Shown here: positions 1-8,590 of the stretch, one piece after another
Position numbering within the stretch: position 1 is the stretch's first letter
How the letters are laid out: each line of letters begins with the position of its first letter
NCBI GenBank assembly: GCA_001770855.1
Contig: MESE01000090.1
Location: forward strand, 1 to 64,000
Direction: 5' to 3'
Length of the DNA stretch: 64,000 nucleotides
DNA from: Burkholderiales bacterium RIFCSPLOWO2_02_FULL_57_36
Lineage (GTDB): Bacteria > Pseudomonadota > Gammaproteobacteria > Burkholderiales > Burkholderiaceae_D
Notes under the pieces: model-generated
Database searches by the model: none
Told to the model about the DNA's origin: nothing
What the model saw: only the letters and a program-made list of their open reading frames with translations
Translations under genes and position numbers: made by a program

Positions 1-303
1 AAAAGAAGCGAAACATGTTTGAGCGTAGCGAGTTCGTTTCGCTTCCCGCGTTGACCGGCAATGTTACGGGTACCCGCAGGGCGCTTTGTAGGGTCGCCTT
101 TTCTTTGGGTACTTTCTTTTGGCGACGCAAAAGAAAGTACCTCGCCTGCCGGGGCGACACCCGGCAGGCCACCACGAAGGACAAACCGTCTTGCGTTTTC
201 GGAGGAAGGCACTGGGCTTTGGCCGTTCCTTGAAACTGCAGCCTTGTTTTCCACCTACACCGCCTAAACGCAATGCTGCTTCTGTTGCCAAGTGACCCAC
301 TAG
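1..303 (+). repeat. Right part of a TIR-bounded repeat element (type C), cut by the window start
   Basis: This stretch is nearly identical over about 200 bases to 23913-24115. It contains the same perfect hairpin (GTACTTTCTTTTG arms, loop GCGACG, 109-140) and ends in the same terminal sequence, CCAAGTGACCCACTAG (288-303). The left end lies outside the window. Short open frames here are not credible genes. The last bases (CTAG at 300-303) supply the TAG stop codon of the neighbouring mscS-like gene. Confidence 0.8.
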
Positions 304-1409
304 TTGGTCCGAGCCCCGGAATTGCGGACATCGAGTGAATCGCCGGGCTCGGCCGAATCCTGAGTTGCGCCCGGTGCGACATACAGCGTGCGGGTCGGGT
401 AGGCGAACGCGATTCCATAGTCGCGGAATCGCTTGAGCAAGGTGAAATTGATCGCCTGCTGAATGTCCATGTACTCATTGTAATCAGCGGTAAGCACGTA
501 ATAAACCACTTCGAATTGCAAGGCGCTTTCGCCGTAGGATTTGAAGTGCGCACGATCGAAGCGGGTGTCCAGCTTGTGGGACGAAATGATTTCTTCCACC
601 ATTTTCGGAATCCGCTCGATGTTCTCGAGCGATGTCTCATACGCGATCCCGAACTCGAACAGCACGCGCCGCTCCTGCATGCGCTTGTAGTTCCTGATGC
701 GGTTTTTCAGGATTTCGGTATTGGAGAAAATAATCTGTTCTCCGCCGAGGCTTCGAATGCGCGTGGTCTTGAGTCCGACGTATTCCACCGTACCCATGTA
801 CGAATCCACCACGATGAAATCACCGATCACGAACGGTTTGTCCAGCGCGATCGATACGGATGAAAATATATCACCGAGGATGTTCTGCACCGCCAGCGCA
901 ACCGCTATTCCGCCGATCCCCAGGCTGGCCATCAGCGTCGTGATATTGAAACCGAGGTTGTCGAGTGTGACAAGTACGGCGATCGACCACAGCACGATGC
1001 GCCCCACCAATCCCGCGACCATTAAATGCGTGGCGCCGGAAGGATTCAAATCCCGGCTGCGTTGAAACGCGCGGTCGAGCGATATCGAGATCAAGCGGTT
1101 GGCCCACAGCGCGATCTGAAATATCAGGACGATCATCCACGCGTAATGCAGCATCTTCTCCTGCGGCACTGGAAGATCCAGTTGCGTGACCCCGGCCAGC
1201 AGTGCAATGCCGAACATGAAAGGAAGCCGGGTCGATTTGACCAACTGTTCCGGATAGCTGAGGAATTGCAGCCGGCCCTTTTCCGAAAGCACCCGAAGCT
1301 GACGCAGGAGTAGCGCTTTCACCAGGAATAAAGTTGCGAGAACAAGTGAAAAAACCGTGACGGCCAAGGTGGCATCATAAAAATAAATGGGTATTTTTAA
1401 GTCGATCAA
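300..1409 (-). CDS. MscS-family mechanosensitive ion channel
   Basis: This 369-aa inner-membrane protein probably opens under membrane tension to release solutes during hypo-osmotic shock. Hydrophobic segments lie near residues 10-34, 62-80, 88-106 and 125-150. The pore-lining MscS helix follows, with its Gly/Ala-rich stretch (GIGGIAVALAVQN, about 164-176), and then the beta domain (KPFVIGDFI). The C-terminus is soluble. The start is TTG, with a GAGG Shine-Dalgarno sequence 8 nt upstream. The TAG stop falls in the terminal CTAG of a repeat element, so the native C-terminus may have been altered by that insertion. The family call is firm; gating properties cannot be read from sequence. Confidence 0.9.
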   Translation of the reverse strand: MIDLKIPIYFYDATLAVTVFSLVLATLFLVKALLLRQLRVLSEKGRLQFLSYPEQLVKSTRLPFMFGIALLAGVTQLDLPVPQEKMLHYAWMIVLIFQIALWANRLISISLDRAFQRSRDLNPSGATHLMVAGLVGRIVLWSIAVLVTLDNLGFNITTLMASLGIGGIAVALAVQNILGDIFSSVSIALDKPFVIGDFIVVDSYMGTVEYVGLKTTRIRSLGGEQIIFSNTEILKNRIRNYKRMQERRVLFEFGIAYETSLENIERIPKMVEEIISSHKLDTRFDRAHFKSYGESALQFEVVYYVLTADYNEYMDIQQAINFTLLKRFRDYGIAFAYPTRTLYVAPGATQDSAEPGDSLDVRNSGARTN

Positions 1410-1452
1410 TGGTTATTCCTCAAGACGTTGCGAGGCCGGTACCGCCTCCTTC

Positions 1453-1472
1453 AATCGGATGTTCATCCGATT
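1453..1472. other. Small hairpin upstream of the mscS-like gene
   Basis: An 8-bp perfect inverted repeat (AATCGGAT, loop GTTC, ATCCGATT) lies between the mscS-like gene and a terminator. There is no U-tract, so it is not a terminator by itself. It could be a regulator site, but no family is indicated. Confidence 0.4.
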
Positions 1473-1482
1473 GCGCATATTG

Positions 1483-1513
1483 AAAAAAAATGCCCCCGGA
1501 TGGGGGCAAAAAA
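1483..1513. terminator. Bidirectional rho-independent terminator after the marR-type gene
   Basis: A GC-rich hairpin (TGCCCCC, loop GGAT, GGGGGCA; 1491-1508) is flanked by A8 on the left and A-rich sequence on the right. On the minus strand it gives a hairpin followed by a U-tract, just past the stop of the MarR gene, so it should terminate that transcript. Confidence 0.85.
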
Positions 1514-1551
1514 GGTCGGTAGGACCTCATCGCTGCTTCAATCGTTGGAAC

Positions 1552-2070
1552 CTATAAGGTAAACGGCAATGGCTGCAAGCCATGCCCGGCATCTTCGCCG
1601 TCGATGCATTCCAGTAATGCCTTCAATCCGTCATTCAGTTTCGCCAAACTTTCCGTATCCAGTTTTTGGAGTGCTTCCGGCAGTAATCCTCTTGCAGGTG
1701 CGGGCGCGCGCAGCAAAAGCTCCGCACCTTGATCCGAAAGCGCCAGCTTCACCACCCTCTGGTCTTCCCGGTCACGCGTTTTCACGACATAGCCTCGCTT
1801 TTCGAGGGAATCCAGAAGATTGCTGGCGGTCGTTTGGTGAATTGCCAGCTTTTTCGCAATGTCGCCGACACGCAAACCGGAATGGTCGTGCAGTTCCTGC
1901 ATGACCCACAACTGAGCTCCGCTTACGCCGCATTGTTTTTCAACCCAGGCCGAATGCCGTTGCGCTGCGCGAATGACGACCCGGAAATTTTTCAGCGTGT
2001 CGAGATAAGCAAGCGGCGCAGGCTTATCGCCCAGGTCGACTGCAACGGTTTTAATTGAATTTAGTGGCAT
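1552..2070 (-). CDS. MarR-family transcriptional regulator
   Basis: This 172-aa winged-helix DNA-binding protein is slightly long for the family (about 140-160). The wHTH spans about residues 70-125: the recognition-helix region is DIAKKLAIHQTTASNLLDSL, followed by the wing with the family signature D-R-E-D-Q-R. MarR proteins usually bind as dimers to palindromic operators and release DNA on binding small aromatics or on oxidation. The start ATG has GGAA 8 nt upstream. The gene stands alone and is followed by a strong terminator, so the target is not obvious. Self-regulation is usual in the family but no operator was identified. Confidence 0.88.
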   Translation of the reverse strand: MPLNSIKTVAVDLGDKPAPLAYLDTLKNFRVVIRAAQRHSAWVEKQCGVSGAQLWVMQELHDHSGLRVGDIAKKLAIHQTTASNLLDSLEKRGYVVKTRDREDQRVVKLALSDQGAELLLRAPAPARGLLPEALQKLDTESLAKLNDGLKALLECIDGEDAGHGLQPLPFTL

Positions 2071-2216
2071 GGGTAAGGTTCCATTGGCATGATGCCGGAA
2101 AAATACATTTGGAGCAATATAATTTGTCTAAATATAAGGAGACGCGATCTAAAAATGTACATCGCTCGGATCGGATAGTTGTTGCAACGGCAATCCATGC
2201 ACTCCGTTTTCCTTGA

Positions 2217-2262
2217 AACCGCCACCCAAAGAAAAGGCGACCCTGCAAAGCGCCCTGCTCCA
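2217..2262 (-). repeat. Inverted fragment of the type C repeat
   Basis: Read on the minus strand, this matches the internal module of the type C repeat (GCAGGGCGCTTTG, then AGGGTCGCCTTTTC) seen at 78-107 and 23988-24017. It lies directly left of the type A element. Confidence 0.65.
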
Positions 2263-2264
2263 CC

Positions 2265-2516
2265 CTAGTAGTTCGTCACGCTTCGATTTGCGGGTAGCGA
2301 AGCGGTCTGCCGCGTTGATCGAGGGTGAGTGCAAGGGTGAGCAAGGGTTTCAAGCGAGATATCGCTTGCTTGCGTAACGGCACAAGCTTGCAAGCTTGTG
2401 CGCGCCCTGCAAGGGACAACACAGACAGGGCGTTCCCCTGTCGCGCATCGGTAACGCCGCAATCGCCTTCGAGCAATGTGGTAGAACCCGCAAATCGAAG
2501 CGTGACGAACTACTAG
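2265..2516. repeat. MITE-like element (type A) with perfect 31-bp terminal inverted repeats
   Basis: The element is 252 bp. Its ends (2265-2295 and 2486-2516) are perfect inverted repeats of 31 bases beginning CTAGTAGTTCGTCACG. The inside has no credible gene. It holds a stem-loop at 2351-2368 (CAAGCGA, loop GATA, TCGCTTG), a 12-nt linker CTTGCGTAACGG (2369-2380) and a perfect palindrome at 2380-2401 centred on TTGCAA. A further hairpin (GACAGGG, CCCTGTC) lies near 2425-2443. The internal architecture matches the element at 37597-37854. Confidence 0.85.
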
Positions 2517-2522
2517 AGCATG

Positions 2523-2566
2523 TACCCACGAAGGGAAAATCGTGTTGCGTTTTCGGAGGAAATACG
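2523..2566 (+). repeat. Direct fragment of the type C repeat
   Basis: CCACGAAGG and TTGCGTTTTCGGAGGA repeat the module at 171-206 and 24083-24116. With 2217-2262 it suggests that the type A element landed in, or rearranged, an older type C copy. Confidence 0.6.
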
Positions 2567-2576
2567 ACGAGAGCCG

Positions 2577-3701
2577 CTACGAACGCAGACGGTTTTCCAT
2601 CTCTGCCTGAAGTGCGGACAATGCTTCCGTACGTTCGGCCAGCAGCCGCTCGCTAGACTGTAGGCGCACCTGCTGCGCGATCGCAGCGCCGAGCAGGCCG
2701 GCCATCAATTCCAGCGTCTGGACATCGCGCTGCCCGAATGCGTTGGGCGTACTGGATAGAATTTTCAGCACGCCGATAGCCGTGCCCTTGTTGTAAAGCG
2801 GCGCCACCAGTAGCGAGACCGCACCGACCATCAGGCATGCGGCCTGATCCACGCGCGGATCGTCGAATGAATTGTCACATTTGAGTATCCGCCGTTTTCG
2901 GATACACAGACCCGACATGCTTTCGGACATGTTCAGACGGAATCCGACGAATGGGACGGTGCTGCCGAATGCCGCAGCAGAAACCAGATCATCCTGTTCG
3001 ATTAGCTCGACTATCGTGCCGGTCGCGCCGGTAAGCCGATGAATTTTTTGGGCGGCGAGATTGAGAAGCGACGGCAGGTTCACTCCGGCCTGCGCCAGCA
3101 ACGCCTGTGTCGCGATGATGTCGTTGAGCCTCTGCGTATCCTGTTCATGGATGGATGCGGCGCGGCGCCGTTCGCTGATCGCATCCAGTAACTGCAGGTT
3201 GGTAGTGAGCAGTTCGGCGGTGCGTTCCTTGACCTGCCGTTCCACGCTTGAGACAGCTTCGCGCAATGCCTGCTGCGCCACTTTCTGATCGTCGATATCG
3301 GTACAGTTGCCGACCCACTTGATCAGCGCGCCGGTGTCGTCTCTCAGCACCTGCGCGCGGCATAGATGCCACCTGTAGGCGCCGTCCGATGCGCGATGGA
3401 GCCGGCATTCAGTTTCAAGTTCCGTACCGGTCTGAACCGCTGCCAGCCACTGCGCACGGCATTTGTCCAGATCGTTGGGGTGCACTACGAATTCCCAGCC
3501 CTGGCCGAGCGACTCTTCCAATGCATGTCCGGTAAAGTCGAGCCAAGCCTGGTTGAAGTATTCGATTGTTCCGTCCGGAGCGGCGATCCAGACGATCTGC
3601 GGCATTGCATCCGCAATCAGTCGAATCGGTCCTTCGTTATCCTGATCGAAGACCTTCGATAATGAAGACAAACCTTTACCGGTAAAAGATTGGATTCGCA
3701 T
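2577..3701 (-). CDS. PAS-GAF sensory protein without an output domain
   Basis: This 374-aa soluble protein has a PAS domain at about residues 25-140 (ending in the PAC-type W-V-G-N-C-T-D-I), a coiled coil at about 140-200 and a GAF domain at about 205-350, then a short helix. PAS and GAF domains bind small ligands or cofactors and normally drive a kinase, cyclase or phosphodiesterase, and none follows here. The stop lies about 60 bp from the type A element and beside type C repeat fragments. The protein may therefore be a truncated sensor, or a stand-alone partner of the cyclic-di-GMP proteins nearby. No transmembrane segment is visible. Confidence 0.8.
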   Translation of the reverse strand: MRIQSFTGKGLSSLSKVFDQDNEGPIRLIADAMPQIVWIAAPDGTIEYFNQAWLDFTGHALEESLGQGWEFVVHPNDLDKCRAQWLAAVQTGTELETECRLHRASDGAYRWHLCRAQVLRDDTGALIKWVGNCTDIDDQKVAQQALREAVSSVERQVKERTAELLTTNLQLLDAISERRRAASIHEQDTQRLNDIIATQALLAQAGVNLPSLLNLAAQKIHRLTGATGTIVELIEQDDLVSAAAFGSTVPFVGFRLNMSESMSGLCIRKRRILKCDNSFDDPRVDQAACLMVGAVSLLVAPLYNKGTAIGVLKILSSTPNAFGQRDVQTLELMAGLLGAAIAQQVRLQSSERLLAERTEALSALQAEMENRLRS

Positions 3702-4048
3702 AGATTACAGAAAAGGTCGAAAAGCAACCTTCGTACGACGAAAGCGAGCGAAGCAGGCGGCGGACAATTTCAAAAAAAGAAACAGAGTATCAGCAACTCA
3801 ATTACGGGTAAATGCTTGATTCATTTTTTTTCAGCCAATTGCAATCTTCATTTCAAATTTCTTCGCATAACTATTTCACTTGTGAAAGTTGCGTATGGAA
3901 ATGCCTGAACGATGTATGCAGGCTCCTGTCCAAGAAAAGCTTTTCCAATCGATGCAATCATTTTTTGAGAATTCGCGATTCCGATAACCGGAATCGTCGC
4001 AATGCGCTTCATCAGCGCTCCAGCTTCAATTACCAGTGTGGATTGACC
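3702..4048. other. Intergenic region without recognisable gene
   Basis: About 350 bases separate divergent genes. The sequence is AT-rich around 3770-3860 and may hold promoters in both directions. The upstream extension of the next open frame (3812-4048) lacks a convincing ribosome site and does not look like protein. Confidence 0.5.
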
Positions 4049-4753
4049 ATGAAAAAAGTATTGAATTTTTTCTCCAGGCCGGAGGAGGAAATAAAGACGG
4101 CACGTACAACCTATGTGTCCCGAGAGCCGACGCTTGCCCCTCACCCGACGACCGCTGCGCGCAACTCGGCGCCGAGTGCAAGGCAAGTTCCACCGCACGA
4201 TAAAACCGCCCCCGTTCCGAAAGCCGAGCAGATACCGACGGACTACGCCGGTATCGTCGAGTTCTTTCAAAGAAAAGTCCGTGATCGAAAATCCCCCTAC
4301 AATGGATTGGTCAAGGCCGCCGATGGCCTCAAGGAATTCATTCCCGATGAAACGAGCCGGCTCAAGGCCGTGCTTGCGATTTGCGGCGACAAATGGCCTC
4401 TTGATGCCTTGTCCCTGGCAATAAGCACGCATATCTCGGATATCGATCTTGCAAGAATGCGGGCCAGGGAAGACATGCGTTCCCAGGTATCCGAGCGTTC
4501 GGCAGGATTGCGCAAACAAGCCGGCGATCTTAAAACGCAAAACGAAAAAATAGAGATCGAAATACGTTCGCTCCACGACAACATCCGCAAGCTCGAAGCA
4601 ACTTTGAGTAGCAACAAATCGGAGCTGGCATCGCTTGACGAACAAATTCAACTTGCGGAAGCAAACGCGAACTCGGCCTCTTTCGTCGACCAGGCCGCTG
4701 AAAATCTTAAGAACGATTTGCTGGCGAAAAAAGTGATACTGGGCCTGCCATGA
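4049..4753 (+). CDS. Hypothetical coiled-coil protein
   Basis: This is a 234-aa protein I do not recognise. The N-terminus (MKKVLNFFSRPEEE) is followed by a Pro/Ala/Thr-rich linker to about residue 65, a small folded region (about 65-140, including Y-A-G-I-V-E-F-F) and a long charged coiled coil (about 145-225) with heptad-like E/K/L spacing. It has no signal peptide or membrane segment. The start at 4049 is chosen because protein-like composition begins there; an earlier start at 3812 would add an unlikely N-terminus. It could be a scaffold or chemosensory-type partner, but that is only a guess. Confidence 0.65.
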   Translation: MKKVLNFFSRPEEEIKTARTTYVSREPTLAPHPTTAARNSAPSARQVPPHDKTAPVPKAEQIPTDYAGIVEFFQRKVRDRKSPYNGLVKAADGLKEFIPDETSRLKAVLAICGDKWPLDALSLAISTHISDIDLARMRAREDMRSQVSERSAGLRKQAGDLKTQNEKIEIEIRSLHDNIRKLEATLSSNKSELASLDEQIQLAEANANSASFVDQAAENLKNDLLAKKVILGLP

Positions 4754-4795
4754 AAAATCCAAGCGCCCGACGCTGCGCGGCAAGATTTTTAATGC

Positions 4796-6874
4796 CTACC
4801 GATCAAACCATCGTTCGGTACCAAGCAGCGTTTCTTCGAGCAGCGAAGCCGGGAGCGCTTCGCTGAAATAAAATCCCTGCAATTCGTCGCATTCCAGGCT
4901 CGTCAGAAAATCGACTTGCTCCTGCGTTTCCACGCCTTCCGCCACCACTTTGAGACCCATGCTCCTGGCCATCGCAACCGTGGCGGTTACTATGGCCGCA
5001 TCGTCCGCATCCTTCCCCAGATCCGAAATGAACGACTTGTCGATTTTCAGTGCATCGATCGGCAGTTTCTTGAGATGTGCGAGCGATGAATAGCCGGTGC
5101 CGAAATCGTCGATCGAGATCTGAACGCCGAGTTTTCGAATTTCCGTGAGGGTCTGCTGCGCCGACTCAATATTTTCCATCAATCCGGTTTCGGTGACTTC
5201 AAGCTCCAGCCATTGCGCTTCCAGTTGCGTATCGGCCAGAACCTGTGTGACGCCTTGTTGAAGAGATGAAGATCCAAGTTGTTTAGGCGACAGATTGACC
5301 GAGATCCTGACTGGGGAAAGGCCGTTTCGTTGCCATTGAATATTTTGCCGGCATGCGGTTCGAAGCACCCACTCGCCGATCTGGCCGATCAAGCCGATCT
5401 CTTCCGCAAGCGGTATGAACTCCTCCGGATATATCATTCCAATTTCCGGATGTTGCCAGCGTATCAGCGCCTCCAGCGCCACCAGCTTTTTGCTGTGCAC
5501 GGAAACCCTCGGTTGATAATGCAGAACGAATTCTTCCCGCTCGGTCGCACCATGCAACGCATTTTCGGTGCGCAGGCGCTGCAACACTCGCGCATTCATC
5601 TCGGCGCTGTAGAAATGAAAAACTCCCGCGCCGTACTTCTTGGCCTGATGCATCGCCATATCCGCCGCGTGGAGAAGCGAGGTCCGGTCCAATCCGTCTT
5701 TTGGATAGATGCTCACTCCCATGCTGGCGGAAAGAAAAGCTTCCTGCCCGGCGACACGGGTCGGCAGAGAGATGGTCTTCAAGACAAGTTCCGCGATTTC
5801 GCGCGCGGCATCGGGCGACCTTAATTTTTCCAGACAGATAACGAATTCGGCGCCGCCCAGACGGGCCACGGTATTGCCTTCTCCAGCGGCATGAACCAGC
5901 CGCCGCGCTATTTCGCGCAGCAGCAGGTTGCCCTTGTCATGTCCCAGGCTATCGTTGACCGCCTTGAACCGGTTCAGCGCAATGGACAGGATCGCCAGCG
6001 AAGAATTTTCCCGATGCGCGTTCTCAATTGCGTGCTGCAGCCGGTCTTCCAATAACGCCCTATTCGGCAGTCCGGTCAGGACATCGTGCGTGGCGAGGAA
6101 CTGGATATGGTGCTGGTACTGCTTGCTATCGGAGATATCGGTATTGCTGATGAGGATACGTGTAGGCTCGCCGTATGCGTCCACATCCAGCGCCCAGCGG
6201 CCGAGTACGGCGATTGCCCTGCCATCCTTGCTTTGCTGGAACACCTCCCCTTCCCAATGCCGGACTTCGTGCAACTCCTTGATGATTTCATCCAGAGGCT
6301 GCGGATAGATCGAATTGAGCAACTCATGCACGACGCGGCCGACCGCTTCCTCACGGGTGTAGCCATACAATCGTTGCGCACCGTCGTTCCAGAAAAGAAG
6401 CTTGTAATCCAGGTCGCAAACGACAATCGCATCTCTTGAAAGATTGAGCAATACGGCCTGCTGCTCCAGCGGACTCTCGTGGGGAAACTGGCGCCGGCCG
6501 TCCCGGATCTCGCAGCAGAAAAAAATTTTCTGATCGAGTTCGAAAGCATCGATCGTCAGCTCGACAGGAATTTCGTGGCCATCCTTCTGCAATGCGTTGA
6601 TTCGAATCGGCTGAACGGAAATATTTTCCTTCCTTGATTTCAGATGTTGCGCCAATACCTGTTCTTGCCGCTTTTGAATGCTCTGAGGAAAAAATAATTC
6701 GTGGAGATGCTGCCCAACCGCCTCCTCCGCCGCCCATCCGAAAAAGCACTGTGCTTTTTCACTCCACTCGACAATCTTGTGACGATCGTCGGTAATGATG
6801 AAAGCGGCGCTCGCTTTGTCGAGAGCCGATCGAAGCAGGCGGATATACAGTGAAGAATTGCTGGTATCGAGCAT
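4796..6874 (-). CDS. PAS-PAS-GGDEF-EAL protein, likely c-di-GMP phosphodiesterase with a dead cyclase domain
   Basis: This 692-aa protein has two PAS domains (about residues 10-125 and 135-250), a GGDEF domain (about 260-425) and an EAL domain (about 440-680). The cyclase site is degenerate: the signature reads GGAEF (about 340-344) and the metal-binding I-D-L-D motif reads I-A-L-N. The EAL domain keeps E-A-L-I-R-W and D-D-F-G-T-G-Y-S-S-L, so c-di-GMP hydrolysis is the likely activity, with the GGDEF domain as a possible GTP sensor. The ATG at 6874 is preferred over a TTG at 6889. There is no membrane segment. Confidence 0.9.
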   Translation of the reverse strand: MLDTSNSSLYIRLLRSALDKASAAFIITDDRHKIVEWSEKAQCFFGWAAEEAVGQHLHELFFPQSIQKRQEQVLAQHLKSRKENISVQPIRINALQKDGHEIPVELTIDAFELDQKIFFCCEIRDGRRQFPHESPLEQQAVLLNLSRDAIVVCDLDYKLLFWNDGAQRLYGYTREEAVGRVVHELLNSIYPQPLDEIIKELHEVRHWEGEVFQQSKDGRAIAVLGRWALDVDAYGEPTRILISNTDISDSKQYQHHIQFLATHDVLTGLPNRALLEDRLQHAIENAHRENSSLAILSIALNRFKAVNDSLGHDKGNLLLREIARRLVHAAGEGNTVARLGGAEFVICLEKLRSPDAAREIAELVLKTISLPTRVAGQEAFLSASMGVSIYPKDGLDRTSLLHAADMAMHQAKKYGAGVFHFYSAEMNARVLQRLRTENALHGATEREEFVLHYQPRVSVHSKKLVALEALIRWQHPEIGMIYPEEFIPLAEEIGLIGQIGEWVLRTACRQNIQWQRNGLSPVRISVNLSPKQLGSSSLQQGVTQVLADTQLEAQWLELEVTETGLMENIESAQQTLTEIRKLGVQISIDDFGTGYSSLAHLKKLPIDALKIDKSFISDLGKDADDAAIVTATVAMARSMGLKVVAEGVETQEQVDFLTSLECDELQGFYFSEALPASLLEETLLGTERWFDR

Positions 6875-7125
6875 GAAATTTTCTGGCAAGAAAGTGCAAA
6901 GTATATGAAACCATATTAATTAACATTTTACAAATACGTAATAGCAACAAGTGCGATCATGCAATCAACGCTCGATTCATTGATAAAAATCAAGCTTGGT
7001 TCCATTGTGCATTGCTGACATGCAACACCACCGCTATTGTGGGCAGCTTGCGGTGCGCGCTCGTATTGGCAGTACGGGTGTTTTTTTAAGACAGGAAGCG
7101 AAACGATTCGGGTCATCTCTAAAAA

Positions 7126-8568
7126 ATGAACAATCCCCGCCCGCCCAAAAGCCGAACCCATCGGAATGTAATCGATAATGCAGATACCAATATTTCACGC
7201 ATTGCCGATCAGGTCGCTCCCATCCAGCGCAAGCGCGCATATGTGACCTGCCTGCTGATCGCGCTTGTGACCGCCGCGTTGATACCGGCCTCGACCATGA
7301 CGCTGCCGCATATCCCGGCCTTTCTGCCGACATATCAGACGGTATTGATCACGGCCTACCTGATCACTTCCTATCTAATATTCGGCTTTTATCAAGCCAG
7401 CCGATCGGTGTCATTGTTGTATCTTTGCGCAGGCTGCATTTATACCGCGGTGATCCTGGGAGTGCAGTTCCTGTCGTTCCCGAATCTGCTGATTAACCAG
7501 AACGCCACGATAGGCGGTTCCCAGACCACGATCTGGCTTTGGTGCTTTTGGCATCTAGGCCCGCCGCTTGCCATCTTCGGCTACGCGCTGAGCGAATGGC
7601 TGCGGCCCGGCTTGGTTGCCGCCGATCCGATCCGTACCGCGCGACGATTCTGCATACTGCTCGGCATAATGCTTGCTGCCAGCGTCATCGCCGTAACCGT
7701 ATTTCATGACCGCCTGCCGATTCTCGAAATCGATGGAGATTTCCAAAGGATCACAACCACCGGCGTCGCTCCCGGCATTCAAGCCATCAGTCTCATCGCG
7801 CTGCTGTTGTTATGGCGCGCGACCGGCTTTCGTACGAGCGTGAACATGTGGCTCGGTGTGGCGCTGGTCGCGCTGCTGCTGGACAACGCGATCACCATGG
7901 CGGGCGGCAGCCGCCTGTCGATAGGCTGGTATGCAGGCCGCTTGAACGCGCTGCTGTCCGCGGTCATCATGCTCCTGATCTACCTGAGAGAAATCAACTG
8001 CGTATATCTGGATACGGTTCTCGATGCGCGCCGGCTTGCTGCGTCGCATGCGCTGCTGGAAGTCAAGATGGATCAGGCACGTCTCGATTCCCTGACCGGC
8101 CTGCCGGGCCGTGCACTGTTTCTCGAACAAGCCAAGACGCTGCATGCGCACAGCCTGGCGAATGGAACCGCAGTTGCGATACTGTTCATCGATCTGGACG
8201 GATTCAAGGTCGTCAACGACAGCATGGGGCACCAACACGGCGACGCGGTATTGAAACAAACGGCGGAAGTACTGCTTTCGGTGCTGCGCGATACCGATGT
8301 GGCAGGCCGTGTCGGCGGCGACGAATTCGTGATTTCCCTGGTTGCGCCGGCCAGCGCGATCCAGGCGACTGCGAGCGCGGTCGCAGACCGCATCGTTCAG
8401 AAAATTTCACAAATCGGAAACGGGGTCGGCTGCAGTGTCGGCGTCAGCCTGTGCAGCAACGACGGCCTGCTGTTGGAATCCTCGCTGCGCCAGGCCGATG
8501 CGGCAATGTATGAAGCCAAGAAGAATGGCAAGAATCGTTTTGTGGTGTATCTTCCTGAAGCCGCTTGA
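7126..8568 (+). CDS. Membrane diguanylate cyclase with an MASE4-like sensor
   Basis: This 480-aa protein has eight or so hydrophobic segments in residues 35-295, resembling the MASE4 integral sensory domain, followed by a GGDEF domain (about 310-478). The catalytic parts look intact: L-F-I-D-L-D-G-F-K-V-V-N-D binds metal and GTP, and R-V-G-G-D-E-F is the active loop. It should make c-di-GMP from two GTP at the inner membrane in response to an unknown signal. It is divergent from the EAL protein at 4796-6874, giving a neighbouring synthesis/degradation pair. The MASE4 assignment is less certain than the GGDEF call. Confidence 0.88.
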   Translation: MNNPRPPKSRTHRNVIDNADTNISRIADQVAPIQRKRAYVTCLLIALVTAALIPASTMTLPHIPAFLPTYQTVLITAYLITSYLIFGFYQASRSVSLLYLCAGCIYTAVILGVQFLSFPNLLINQNATIGGSQTTIWLWCFWHLGPPLAIFGYALSEWLRPGLVAADPIRTARRFCILLGIMLAASVIAVTVFHDRLPILEIDGDFQRITTTGVAPGIQAISLIALLLLWRATGFRTSVNMWLGVALVALLLDNAITMAGGSRLSIGWYAGRLNALLSAVIMLLIYLREINCVYLDTVLDARRLAASHALLEVKMDQARLDSLTGLPGRALFLEQAKTLHAHSLANGTAVAILFIDLDGFKVVNDSMGHQHGDAVLKQTAEVLLSVLRDTDVAGRVGGDEFVISLVAPASAIQATASAVADRIVQKISQIGNGVGCSVGVSLCSNDGLLLESSLRQADAAMYEAKKNGKNRFVVYLPEAA

Positions 8569-8590
8569 GCGGTGATAAGCCCGATACGAT

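Noticed and set aside
2351..2401. Rho-independent terminator at the palindromes of the type A element
   Set aside because: There is no U-tract on either strand and no gene ends just before it; it fits better as an internal part of the repeat element.
3848..4783. 311-aa minus-strand frame
   Set aside because: It mirrors the coiled-coil gene on the other strand; its composition is rich in Phe, Arg and Cys without domain signs.
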